Both the position numbers and the translations under genes were made by a program. The notes below the pieces were generated by a model. The model was given only the letters and a program-made list of their open reading frames with translations. It was not told where the DNA came from and did no database searches. DNA of 64,000 nt from SABI01 sp963677695 (GTDB taxonomy: Bacteria > Spirochaetota > Spirochaetia > Sphaerochaetales > Sphaerochaetaceae), in NCBI GenBank assembly GCA_963677695.2, contig CAXXUJ010000001.1, positions 2,108,001-2,172,000 of the forward strand, given 5' to 3'. Every line of letters starts with the position of its first letter. The first letter of the stretch is position 1. Shown one piece after another: positions 8,721 to 17,047 of this stretch.

Positions 8721-9632
8721 ATGAAAGCATCAATTCACGATTACTGCAGACTGGGAATCGTTCACTCGATGGCCTTCCCCTCTTCCCAGAAGAGCGAGGA
8801 AGACTTTATCTCTACCCTGAAGGAACTCCTCTATGATGACAGCTTCGAGATCATCGAGATCGGGAAACTTCCGTTTCCTTCCCTCAATGAGACCGTTCCC
8901 TCCCTTATCCGATCGGCTCATGCCGAGCTCACCTACAGCGGTCACTCCCGCCTGTTCGCAGCGAATGCGAATATCAACTCGACAGATGAAACAGAGAGAC
9001 AGAGAGCGGTTCAGCTGCTCAAGGAAGGAATCGACGAGGCGTACGAGTTCGGTGCACTCACCTTCCAGTTCCTCTCAAGGACCTATGACCCTGAGCGCAT
9101 TGCAGAGCATATGGATGCTCTGGTGAAAAGTACCATCGAGCTGTGCGAATATGCCGCCTCGAGTGGTGCTATGCCTGTCTGTCATGAGATCTTTGATTTC
9201 GATATCGACAAGAAGTCTCTTGTCGGTCCCGTGGATAGGGCAAAAGAGTATGTCCAAAGGGTGCGTGAGTCAGTGGACAACTTCGGTCTCATGGTAGACT
9301 GTTCCCATATCCCCATGCTCCATGAAACCCTCGATGAATCACTCGATCCTATCAGGGAATATATCGTACACGCCCATATGGGTAACACGATCATCGCCGA
9401 CCCTTCCCATCCCTTCTACGGTGATACACACCCTTCCTTCGGGTTCCCGGGAAGCGAGAGCGACACAGAATACCTTGCAGCGTATCTGAAGAAGCTGCTC
9501 GAAATTGGATATCTCAGTACAGAAAGACGACCGATTCTCTCCTTCGAGGTGAAGCCTCAGGGTGATGAGGATCCGAAGATCGTGATAGCGAATGCGAAGC
9601 GGACGCTCCGTGACGCATGGCGTCTCGTTTGA
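8721..9632 (+). CDS. TIM-barrel sugar isomerase/epimerase-like protein
   Basis: A 303-residue protein of the xylose-isomerase-like/AP-endonuclease-2 TIM-barrel superfamily. Candidate metal ligands in order are the Glu of CHEIFDFDID, the Asp of LMVDCSH, the His of VHAHMGN and the Glu of LSFEVKP, so the metal site seems intact. It starts directly at the stop of the racemase-like gene, indicating one operon. Members of this superfamily epimerise or isomerise keto sugars and sugar acids, or dehydrate them; the exact substrate cannot be read from the sequence. Confidence 0.75.
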   Translation: MKASIHDYCRLGIVHSMAFPSSQKSEEDFISTLKELLYDDSFEIIEIGKLPFPSLNETVPSLIRSAHAELTYSGHSRLFAANANINSTDETERQRAVQLLKEGIDEAYEFGALTFQFLSRTYDPERIAEHMDALVKSTIELCEYAASSGAMPVCHEIFDFDIDKKSLVGPVDRAKEYVQRVRESVDNFGLMVDCSHIPMLHETLDESLDPIREYIVHAHMGNTIIADPSHPFYGDTHPSFGFPGSESDTEYLAAYLKKLLEIGYLSTERRPILSFEVKPQGDEDPKIVIANAKRTLRDAWRLV

Positions 9633-9653
9633 GTACATACATAGGAGTTTTAC

Positions 9654-10472
9654 ATGAAATTATCAGTTGCAGTTGCAGGAAAAGAGGCTATGCCCAATGC
9701 GTTCGTCGTGTTCAGGGGACTGGAAGAATCGATCAAGAAGGCGAGTGACCTCGGCTATGACGGGGTTGAGCTTGCGCTCAAGAGACCCGATGAGATTTCC
9801 AAGGCTGATCTGAAATCACTTCTGAAGAAGAACGGTATGGAAGTTTCCGCCATCAGCAGCGGTCAGGTGTGGGGTGCCCGCCAGCTCGCGTTCACCGAAC
9901 CTGACAAGGAGAAGAGAAACGAACTGCGCAAGACCTTCAGCGGCTTCATCGATCTCGCAAGCGACTTCGGTCAGCTGGTCAATCTTGGAAGAACCAGAGG
10001 TTCCCTCGGAACCGAGGACCCTGCAGGGGCGAAAGGGCGTTTCATGGATATGGCTCAGGAGATGGCAGACTATGCTCAGAAGAGGGGAGTCACTCTCATT
10101 CTCGAACCGGTCAACCGGTACGAAATCGATTTCATCAACAGCGTGGACGAAGCTTCCGCTCTCCTTGATGAGATCAACCACCCTGCCTTTGCCTGTATGC
10201 CCGATGTGTTTCATATGAACATTGAAGACGACCATATCGGTCAGTCTCTGATCAGAAACAAGAAGTACGTGAAATATATTCACTTCGCAGCTTCTCATCG
10301 TCACGCTCCCGGAGACGGTCACATGAATTGGGACGAAATATTCCAGGCTTTGACGATTATAGGGTATAATGGGTGGACATCGGTGGAGATTCTACCGCTG
10401 CCCGAACCCGATATCGCAGCAAAAAGAAGTGTTGACTTCCTGAGAGGCAACTACGGGTCATACTACAACTAG
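9654..10472 (+). CDS. 5-keto-L-gluconate epimerase-like (IolO-like) TIM-barrel protein
   Basis: A 272-residue TIM-barrel epimerase. Several blocks resemble Thermotoga IolO: an SSGQVWGARQLAFTEPD region, the metal-binding Glu of LEPVNRYEIDFINS, the Asp of PDVFHMNIED, the His of IHFAASHRHAPGDGH and the Glu of VEILPLP. IolO interconverts 5-keto-L-gluconate and D-tagaturonate. The similarity was judged by eye, so a related C3-epimerase of another keto acid is possible. AGGAG lies upstream of the ATG. Together with the LarA-like and PdxA-like genes it points to a sugar-acid pathway. Confidence 0.75.
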   Translation: MKLSVAVAGKEAMPNAFVVFRGLEESIKKASDLGYDGVELALKRPDEISKADLKSLLKKNGMEVSAISSGQVWGARQLAFTEPDKEKRNELRKTFSGFIDLASDFGQLVNLGRTRGSLGTEDPAGAKGRFMDMAQEMADYAQKRGVTLILEPVNRYEIDFINSVDEASALLDEINHPAFACMPDVFHMNIEDDHIGQSLIRNKKYVKYIHFAASHRHAPGDGHMNWDEIFQALTIIGYNGWTSVEILPLPEPDIAAKRSVDFLRGNYGSYYN

Positions 10473-10478
10473 GAGCAG

Positions 10479-11534
10479 ATGTTGATCACATCCTATTTTC
10501 TCATAGCGATAGCAGTCGCAGCTGCAGGAGGTTACCTGCTGATGCGGCTGAAATTTCCCGCCGGACTGCTTGTCGGCGGGATTATTGCGGCTTCCACCTT
10601 CAGTGTCCTTACCGGAAAGGTGCAGCCCCCCGGCTATTTTTCTGTGGTTCTTCAGATCCTCAGCGGGACGCTGATCGGTTCCTCCTTCTCCAAAAAGGAT
10701 CTGATGGGGATCAAATCACTTCTCTTTCCCTCTTCGCTCTTCATCGTTGGTATGATTCTGACGAACCTCATCATGGGTACCGTGATCTCTCTTGTGTCTC
10801 CCCTCGATATCATCACAGCTTTAGCCGGAACCATCCCGGGAGGGATGGCTACAAGCTTCATCATGGCTGACCAGCTCGGAGCCGATGTTCCTACAGTCGC
10901 CATTATGCATATGAGCAGACTCCTGTTCTCCCTTATCTTCTTCCCCTCGCTGATCAACTTCCTCCTCCGCCATGATGCTTCGTATCAGGAGGAGATCGGA
11001 ACAGGAGGGTCTGAGTCAGGAAGGAGAATGCCGAAACTTGTTCAGGTGCTCTATACTCTCGCAGTGGGAACTGTAGGAGGTATCGCGGGCTCCTTCATCC
11101 CCTTTATTCCCGTCCCTGCCATGCTGTTTTCTATGATAGCGGTATCGGCTATGAACGTTTCTGTGCATCCTACCTGCTTTCCCGTTCCTCTGAGGCGTGT
11201 GGCTCAGGTGCTCTCAGCTGTTCTTGTAGGTTCCAAGGTCTCAATGGATACGATACTCGGCCTGCAGAACCTGATCATCCCCGTCATCCTCATGATCTCG
11301 GGTTATCTGGTGCTGCATACCCTGATTGGGTATGCCGTAGCGAAAATCACAGGACTGAACAAGGGAATAGCTCTCTTCTGCACCATTCCCGCCGGTGCAA
11401 GCGATATCGCATTGATCGCACACGATATGGAATACTCCTCCCCGGTCATTCCCCTGATTCAGATCACACGGCTTATCGCCTCGATCACACTCTTTCCTAT
11501 CATCATCAAACTCTTCGCACTCATCATTCAGTGA
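10479..11534 (+). CDS. AbrB-family (COG3180-type) membrane protein, putative transporter
   Basis: A 351-residue membrane protein with roughly ten hydrophobic helices and an internal duplication: GYLLMRLKFPAGLLVGGIIA in the N-terminal half and a related PGGMATSFIMADQLGAD / CTIPAGASDIALIAHDME pair in each half. This fits the AbrB duplication family, proposed to include transporters or regulators of ammonia monooxygenase type; function is poorly established. The AGGAG ribosome site overlaps the stop of the epimerase gene, so it ends the sigma-54 operon. A second carrier for the same or a product acid is plausible. Confidence 0.75.
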   Translation: MLITSYFLIAIAVAAAGGYLLMRLKFPAGLLVGGIIAASTFSVLTGKVQPPGYFSVVLQILSGTLIGSSFSKKDLMGIKSLLFPSSLFIVGMILTNLIMGTVISLVSPLDIITALAGTIPGGMATSFIMADQLGADVPTVAIMHMSRLLFSLIFFPSLINFLLRHDASYQEEIGTGGSESGRRMPKLVQVLYTLAVGTVGGIAGSFIPFIPVPAMLFSMIAVSAMNVSVHPTCFPVPLRRVAQVLSAVLVGSKVSMDTILGLQNLIIPVILMISGYLVLHTLIGYAVAKITGLNKGIALFCTIPAGASDIALIAHDMEYSSPVIPLIQITRLIASITLFPIIIKLFALIIQ

Positions 11535-11614
11535 CATCCTGCTTTCGTCAATCTGACTGATTGACAGAGCCTCTACAGATCCGTACGATGTCCCATATCT
11601 CTCAAGGAGTACCT

Positions 11615-12544
11615 GTGAAATCAATCTACGCAGACCTTTCTCTTCTTATCACCACCATAGTTTGGGGAACGGGTTTTCCCGGGATGGTCTATGCCCTGAA
11701 CAGCGGAATGAACATCTCATTCATCCTCCTGATCAGATTTACCGTGGCTTCCATCATTCTTGTACTTCTGTTCTCAAAACGGATCAGGAAGATGAGGAAA
11801 CAGGACCTCATGCACGGTCTCATTGCAGGAACCTTCCTCTTCCTTGCTTTCTTCATACAGACCGTAGGTCTGCAGTACACTTCTCCAAGCAACAACGCCT
11901 TCATCACTGCAACCTACGTGATCATGGTACCTTTCATGTCATGGCTCCTGTTTAAGAACATGCCTCAGAGAAAGTATTTCATACTTCCCTTTGTCACCTT
12001 CCTCGGGGTGGTCATCCTCACCTACAGACCGGGAACCGGCTTCAATTTCACCATAGGTGATACCTTCACCCTCGTATGTGCAGCCTTCTTCGCCCTTCAT
12101 GTAGCCTATCTCGACACCGCTTCGAAAGTGACCGATACGGGCATTCTCACCTTCGTCCAGCTGGCAACCGCCGCTGTTCTCTCATTCCTCTACTTTCTCG
12201 TGTTTGACAGGGGATCAGCAGGAGTGGAGGTGAACTGGTCGCAGGGACTGCTCTGGGCAATCTATCTGGGAGTGTTCGCCACCTTTGTCGCCTATTTCCT
12301 TCAGACCTTTGCCCAAAAACATACGACGAGTACAAAGACGGCAATTATTCTATCCTGTGAAAGCCTCTTCGGCTCCCTTTTCTCAGTTCTCCTCGGTCTT
12401 GAGCCGTTCACCGTGTTCCTTGTAGCCGGAGGAACTGTCATCTTCTCCTCGGTCATTCTCAGTGAGATGAAACTGCCTCTCAGGAAAACAAAGAGGGAAA
12501 AGAAACAGCACACCTCTTCAAGTATGGTCAGAGAGTTGGAATAA
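11615..12544 (+). CDS. DMT-superfamily (EamA) transporter
   Basis: A 309-residue membrane protein with about ten helices and two EamA repeats, characteristic of drug/metabolite exporters. The GTG at 11615 is preferred since AAGGAG lies at 11604-11609, five bases upstream, and the protein then opens MKSIYADLSLL directly before the first helix. Upstream in-frame ATGs lack a ribosome site. The C-terminus is short and basic. It faces a flavoprotein gene tail to tail; the substrate is unknown. Confidence 0.85.
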   Translation: MKSIYADLSLLITTIVWGTGFPGMVYALNSGMNISFILLIRFTVASIILVLLFSKRIRKMRKQDLMHGLIAGTFLFLAFFIQTVGLQYTSPSNNAFITATYVIMVPFMSWLLFKNMPQRKYFILPFVTFLGVVILTYRPGTGFNFTIGDTFTLVCAAFFALHVAYLDTASKVTDTGILTFVQLATAAVLSFLYFLVFDRGSAGVEVNWSQGLLWAIYLGVFATFVAYFLQTFAQKHTTSTKTAIILSCESLFGSLFSVLLGLEPFTVFLVAGGTVIFSSVILSEMKLPLRKTKREKKQHTSSSMVRELE

Positions 12545-12558
12545 GAGGAAGCTTCCAC

Positions 12559-13896
12559 TTATTTCTTCAGCTTCTCCCACTTGCTTGAAGCAACATTTCC
12601 CGCAACGTTCAGTGCATCCCAGGTCTTCGCGAACGGGGGAGCGTAACAGAAATCGGCCATGGCAAGGTCCTCCACAGTTGCGTTCATCTGTATAGCCATA
12701 GCAATGGGATCGATTCGGAGTGCGGCTCCTTTCTTTCCGACAGTCTGCGCTCCCCTGATCTCTCCCGTTTCTCTGTCGAAGAAGAGTTTGATGGAAATAT
12801 CTTCCTGACCGGGGTAGTAGGGAGTCTGGTTCTTGTCCTGCACGAATACGGATGTGATATTCCCCTCTTCCCTGCTCTCTCCCGTACGAGCGATCTCAAG
12901 ATCGAAGACCTTTACGCAGGCTGTCCCGAGGGTCCCTGGGAATACTTTATCACTTCCCCCGATCACATCTCCTATGATACGACCCAGCTTGTTCGCAGAG
13001 GTGGCAAGCGGCGAGTAGATATGACCTTCCCCGTTCATCACCGTAACAGCGGCGCAGTCTCCTGCAGCATAGATATGATCGATGGAACTCTTTCCTGTTT
13101 CATCCACTACTATCGCTCCGTTTTGCAGCATCTCGATACCGGAGGAGGCGAGAAACTGGGTCTGCGGCCTGATTCCCACCGAGAGAATGACAAGATCGGC
13201 AGGGTAGGTTCCTTTCGAAGTGACTACCTGTTCAACCTTGCCTTTCCCTGTGAACCTCTCAACTTTCTCAGAAAGGGAGAGTTCAACACCGTGGGAGAGT
13301 ATCTCCTGATGTGCGAGTTCAGATATTTCAGGGACAACGGCTGTCTGAAGAACACGGTCAAGCAGTTCAATGATTCTCACCTTCTTGCCGGCCTCGTGGA
13401 GAGCTTCGGCAATTTCAAGTCCGATGAACCCTCCTCCTACGACCACAGCATGCTCTCCTGTGTTGCCGATCGCTTCCTTTATCGCATCCCCGTCACCCAT
13501 CACCCTCAGCGTATGGATATGCTCAAGGTTCACCCCTTCGATGGGGGGCACTATGCTTACAGCCCCGCTTGTGACGATAAGGTTGTCGTATACCAAAGCA
13601 AACAGTTCTCCTCTCTCATCTATTCCTGTTATCTCATGCTTCACAGGATCAACGAGAGTGACCGTATGGTTGAGACGGAGATCGACTCCGTCCTCAAGGA
13701 ACTTCTCGGGAGAGCGGTGGAACATCTTCTTTTTATCTGAGAAGAAGTTTCCTACATAGTAGGGGAGACCGCAACCTCCGAACGAGACGATTGAACTCTT
13801 TTCAAGAACCGTGAGCGTGTCATTCGGTGCAGTTCTCCGTATCTTCGCCGCAGCACTCATTCCTGCCGCATTTCCTCCGATGACTACATGGTGCAT
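12559..13896 (-). CDS. CoA-disulfide reductase / NADH oxidase-like flavoprotein
   Basis: A 445-residue pyridine nucleotide-disulfide oxidoreductase. The FAD-binding GGNAAGMSAA motif is at residues 7-16, the single redox Cys42 in SFGGCGLPYY is typical of CoA-disulfide reductases and NADH oxidases (Cys42/43), the NAD(P) motif is VVVGGGFIGLE, and a second FAD motif IYAAGDCAAV follows. The C-terminal dimerisation domain is complete. It may reduce CoA disulfide or oxygen with NADH, helping an anaerobe handle oxygen; the two activities cannot be separated by sequence. It is transcribed alone. Confidence 0.87.
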   Translation of the reverse strand: MHHVVIGGNAAGMSAAAKIRRTAPNDTLTVLEKSSIVSFGGCGLPYYVGNFFSDKKKMFHRSPEKFLEDGVDLRLNHTVTLVDPVKHEITGIDERGELFALVYDNLIVTSGAVSIVPPIEGVNLEHIHTLRVMGDGDAIKEAIGNTGEHAVVVGGGFIGLEIAEALHEAGKKVRIIELLDRVLQTAVVPEISELAHQEILSHGVELSLSEKVERFTGKGKVEQVVTSKGTYPADLVILSVGIRPQTQFLASSGIEMLQNGAIVVDETGKSSIDHIYAAGDCAAVTVMNGEGHIYSPLATSANKLGRIIGDVIGGSDKVFPGTLGTACVKVFDLEIARTGESREEGNITSVFVQDKNQTPYYPGQEDISIKLFFDRETGEIRGAQTVGKKGAALRIDPIAMAIQMNATVEDLAMADFCYAPPFAKTWDALNVAGNVASSKWEKLKK

Positions 13897-14109
13897 ACTC
13901 TCCTCCTTCGTATCCTAGCAGATACTCCTTCTTTAAACGTAATCCAACAGGGAGTGAAAGTCCACTCAGGAATAGGCGATTTTGTATCCATGAAACATAT
14001 GGAAACTGGTAAATAAAAATTGATTCTCTCCCCTGTTTGTTTTACTCTTGAAGCTGAACTTCAGGTGATCACTATACATTCCCCTGACCTAAGATAAAGG
14101 AGTCAAGAT

Positions 14110-14973
14110 ATGAGAAAAGTCGGAATCTATTACGCGTTCTGGACCCATGAGTGGGACGTGGATTTTGTCCCGTTCATAAAAAAAGTGAAGAAGCTGGGAT
14201 TCGATCAGCTTGAACTGAACGGAGGAACAATAGCCGACATGACACGCTCGGAGCAGAAAGCTCTGAAAGCTATGGCAGACAATGAAGGTCTGCTTCTCTC
14301 CTATGGGATAGGGTTGAAGAAGGAATATGATGTCTCTTCCTTTGATGAGAAGGTAAGAAAGAACGGCCTCGATTACATGAAGAGGATGATCGACGGGGTC
14401 TCCAACATGGGTGGAGGTATGATCGGCGGTACTGTTCACAGCTACTGGCCGGGTTCAATGCCTGAGGGACTTACCACAAAGCAGGGAATCTGGGACAAGA
14501 GTCTTGAGAGTATGTCCGTTCTCGCTCCCTATGCTGGAGAGCGGGGTGTGCTGCTGAACGTTGAAGTGCTGAACAGGTTCGAGCAGTTCCTTATCAATGA
14601 CAGCCATGAAGCCGTAGCCTACATGGAACAGGTGAACCATCCTGCCTGCAGGATTCTTCTTGACACCTTTCATATGAATATTGAAGAGGATTCCTTCGGA
14701 GATGCGATTCGCAGAGTAGGGAAGTACCTTGCCGCCTTCCACCTCGGTGAGCCGAACAGGAAGATGCCGGGAACCGGAAGAATGCCGTGGGAGGAGATTA
14801 AAACAGCCCTTGATGATATCGGTTTCGACGGTCCGATGGTGATGGAACCCTTTGTCATGCAGGGAGGGCAGATCGGACGTGATATAGGAGTATGGCGGGA
14901 GATTGTGAAGGACCCCGACCTTGATGCCATGGCCGCGACTTCTGCCGCCTGGGTGAAAAGTAATCTCTTCTAA
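14110..14973 (+). CDS. D-psicose/D-tagatose 3-epimerase-like protein
   Basis: A 287-residue TIM-barrel ketose 3-epimerase. The opening GIYYAFWTHEWDVDF and the blocks EVLNRFEQFLINDSHEAVAY, LLDTFHMNIEEDSFGDAIR, FHLGEPNRKMPGTGRMPWEE and MVMEPFV closely follow the D-psicose 3-epimerase family, including the metal ligands Glu (EVLNRFE), Asp (LDTFH), His (FHLGE) and Glu (MEPFV). An AAAGGAG ribosome site precedes the ATG. It stands alone with its own terminator, so it is not part of the upstream operon. Likely substrates are free ketohexoses. Confidence 0.87.
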   Translation: MRKVGIYYAFWTHEWDVDFVPFIKKVKKLGFDQLELNGGTIADMTRSEQKALKAMADNEGLLLSYGIGLKKEYDVSSFDEKVRKNGLDYMKRMIDGVSNMGGGMIGGTVHSYWPGSMPEGLTTKQGIWDKSLESMSVLAPYAGERGVLLNVEVLNRFEQFLINDSHEAVAYMEQVNHPACRILLDTFHMNIEEDSFGDAIRRVGKYLAAFHLGEPNRKMPGTGRMPWEEIKTALDDIGFDGPMVMEPFVMQGGQIGRDIGVWREIVKDPDLDAMAATSAAWVKSNLF

Positions 14974-14992
14974 CTGACAATTCTTTCACAGC

Positions 14993-15029
14993 ACCCGCAG
15001 CTGAAATCCTTCACTGCGGGTTTTCTTTT
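14993..15029 (+). terminator. Terminator after the epimerase gene
   Basis: ACCCGCAG pairs with CTGCGGGT across a 12-base loop, followed by TTTTCTTTTG. It overlaps the last codons of the convergent argP-like gene. Confidence 0.75.
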
Positions 15030-15913
15030 GTAAGAGTCTCTTTTGCAACGTCCTGTATGATCGTACTGAGCTGTTCCAGTTCAGCAGACTGTATGCTCCA
15101 CCTGTGCCAGTACAGGGGAGCTGAGACCGCTTTCCCCATTGATAGATCGATAAGATCATACTCTTCCCTGGAAGCTTCGAACTGACTCTCTGTGAGCATT
15201 CCGCAGACTTCTCCTTCTCTTATCAAAATCGGAAACTGGTCGGAAGAGGGGATCAGATGGGAGTTATGGAAGGAATCGGGTGAAGGAAAGAACTGGGAAG
15301 CCCATTGTGATAATAGCTGATCATCTCGGTTGAAATTCAGTTTCGGTGCCGCCTGAAAGGAGGTCGCATCCATGGGTTCAGGAAAATAACGCTCGGCAAA
15401 GGCTCGGGTGGATACAAAGCGGTAGCTCATGTTTCCAATGAAATCTCTTTTACACCCTCTGAACGGTGTCGAGATGGAACTGATGCAACCCATTACTTCC
15501 CCTGCCACCATCAGGTGGTGGGTCATATCCTGATCAGCGCTCCTGATATCGAGAAAGCCGCTGTGAAGGGAAAAGTACTCAGAGACGACATGGGAGAACC
15601 AGGTATTCAGACTGTCGGCATTCACCGCCAGTGATATACGCGGTTTCTGATGCGTTTCAATAATACCTGTCCGTTCAGAAAATTCCTGTTCAAGTACCTG
15701 AACCTTCCTGAAATGCTCCAGGAGTTCCTTTCCTGCTTCGGTGACTGACGGAGGCTGGCTTCTGATGAGAAGGATCTGTCCTGTAAGATCTTCGAGCTGA
15801 CGTATTCTCTGCGTCACCGCGGACTGGGTGATATGGAGTCTGTTTCCAGCCCTTTCAAACCCCCTTTCATCCACTACAGCAGCGAGAGCTTCTAAATTCC
15901 TGTAATCAATCAT
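15011..15913 (-). CDS. argP: ArgP-type LysR transcriptional regulator
   Basis: A 300-residue LysR regulator. The N-terminal helix-turn-helix (AGNRLHITQSAVTQRIRQLE, residues ~20-40) and the following LLIRSQPPSVTEAGKELLEH are typical of ArgP/IciA, and the sensor domain fills the rest. It is divergent from a LysE/ArgO-type exporter with an AT-rich 78-bp gap, the same arrangement as argP-argO in proteobacteria. By analogy it should activate exporter transcription in response to arginine or lysine levels. The symbol is given from similarity and context only. Confidence 0.82.
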   Translation of the reverse strand: MIDYRNLEALAAVVDERGFERAGNRLHITQSAVTQRIRQLEDLTGQILLIRSQPPSVTEAGKELLEHFRKVQVLEQEFSERTGIIETHQKPRISLAVNADSLNTWFSHVVSEYFSLHSGFLDIRSADQDMTHHLMVAGEVMGCISSISTPFRGCKRDFIGNMSYRFVSTRAFAERYFPEPMDATSFQAAPKLNFNRDDQLLSQWASQFFPSPDSFHNSHLIPSSDQFPILIREGEVCGMLTESQFEASREEYDLIDLSMGKAVSAPLYWHRWSIQSAELEQLSTIIQDVAKETLTKENPQ

Positions 15914-15977
15914 GGTTGTATATTATCATAACTAATAATAGATATAAATAATTAATTTTACTAATTTAAAGATTACA

Positions 15978-15983
15978 TATAGT
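15978..15983 (+). promoter_or_regulatory. -10 element of the argO-like gene; possibly leaderless transcript
   Basis: TATAGT ends eight bases before the ATG at 15992, and no Shine-Dalgarno sequence is present. The -35 position (15955-15960) is poor, consistent with dependence on an activator such as the adjacent ArgP-like protein. Transcription starting seven to eight bases after the -10 would begin at or next to the start codon. Confidence 0.45.
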
Positions 15984-15991
15984 ATTGCCCC

Positions 15992-16627
15992 ATGTTGACA
16001 CCATTTTTAGCAGGTCTAGGAACCGAAGCGGGACTGATCATTGCGATCGGATCCCAGAACGCATTTGTACTCTCTCAGGGGATCAGACGTCAGTACCATG
16101 TAACAGTCGCTCTGATCTGTGCCGTTTGTGACGCCATTCTCATCACCGCAGGTACAGCCGGTCTCGGCACGATCATTCAGAATATTCCGATACTGATGAC
16201 CCTCGCCTCGCTGAGCGGTGCTCTGTTTCTGTTCATCTACGGACTGCAGAGCCTGATTGCTGTGATAAAGGGCTCTGATGGTATGGAAGAGAGCAAAGGC
16301 CAGGCCAGAACAAGAAGGGATGTCGCTCTTGCAGCTCTGACCATCACACTGCTGAATCCACATGTCTATCTTGAGACCGTGGTTCTCCTGGGAGGTATCA
16401 GCAGCACGTATGGAGAGTCCGGGCGTTACTTTTTCGGCTTCGGTGCACTCTCCATGTCCTTTATCTGGTTTTTTGCTCTATCGATCGGAGCAGGTTTCCT
16501 CTCTCCTCTTTTCAGGAAACCCGTCACCTGGCGTATTCTGAACACAGTCATCTTTATCATCATGTGGAGTATCGCGTATAAACTGTTTATCTATTCAGAT
16601 GTTATGAATTATATACCTATACTCTGA
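15992..16627 (+). CDS. argO: LysE/ArgO-family basic amino acid exporter
   Basis: A 211-residue membrane protein with about six helices. The opening segment LGTEAGLIIAIGSQNAFVLSQGIRRQ and the later TLLNPHVYLETVVLLGG match the LysE/ArgO family, which exports L-arginine, canavanine or lysine. Length is normal. It is divergent from the argP-like regulator. No ribosome binding site precedes the ATG, so translation may be leaderless. A 23-bp tandem repeat array begins 34 bp after its stop. Confidence 0.87.
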   Translation: MLTPFLAGLGTEAGLIIAIGSQNAFVLSQGIRRQYHVTVALICAVCDAILITAGTAGLGTIIQNIPILMTLASLSGALFLFIYGLQSLIAVIKGSDGMEESKGQARTRRDVALAALTITLLNPHVYLETVVLLGGISSTYGESGRYFFGFGALSMSFIWFFALSIGAGFLSPLFRKPVTWRILNTVIFIIMWSIAYKLFIYSDVMNYIPIL

Positions 16628-16660
16628 AAGACCATAATTAAATAATTGGGATTGTTTCCT

Positions 16661-16978
16661 AATCTAAACCCGATTGATTTAGTAATCTCAACCCGATTGA
16701 TTTAGTAATCTAAACCCGATTGATTTGGTAATCTCAACCCGATTGATTTGGCAATCTCAACCCGACTGATTTGGCAATCTCAACCCGACTGATTTGGCAA
16801 TCTCAACCCGACTGATTTAGCAATCTCAACCCGACTGATTTAGCAATCTCAACCCGATTGATTTGGTAATCTCAACCCGATTGATTTGGCAATCTCAACC
16901 CGATTGATTTGGCAATCTCAACCCGACTGATTTGGCAATCTCAACCCGACTGATTTGGCAATCTCAACCCGATTGATT
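16661..16978. repeat. Tandem array of fourteen 23-bp repeats
   Basis: Thirteen full units and a partial fourteenth of AATCTCAACCCGAYTGATTTRGY start at 16661, 16684, 16707 and every 23 bp to 16960. Variation is confined to a few positions (C/A at base 6, T/C at 14, R at 21, Y at 23), and the variant types occur in runs, as expected from unit duplication. Twenty-three is not a multiple of three, so it is not a coding repeat, and there are no unique spacers. It fills most of the 420-bp gap (16628-17047) and ends 70 bp before the ptb start codon. The rest of the gap holds only a TATACT hexamer at 17020-17025 and the ptb ribosome site. Confidence 0.97.
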
Positions 16979-17047
16979 CTGTTTGTCATTGAGGATTGTG
17001 CTGGAATCGTTTTCAGGCGTATACTTGGGAAAGGAGGAGAAGAAGGG

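Noticed and set aside
13021..13740. A 239-codon plus-strand frame opposite the flavoprotein gene
   Set aside because: The minus-strand flavoprotein has intact FAD, NAD and Cys42 motifs; the opposing frame has none.
16661..16978. CRISPR array
   Set aside because: Units are contiguous 23-bp copies without unique spacers and no cas genes are nearby; it is a simple tandem repeat.
16955..17047. N-terminal extension of Ptb into the last repeat copies
   Set aside because: The added residues match nothing in the family, while a GTG preceded by AAGGAGG gives the normal N-terminus.
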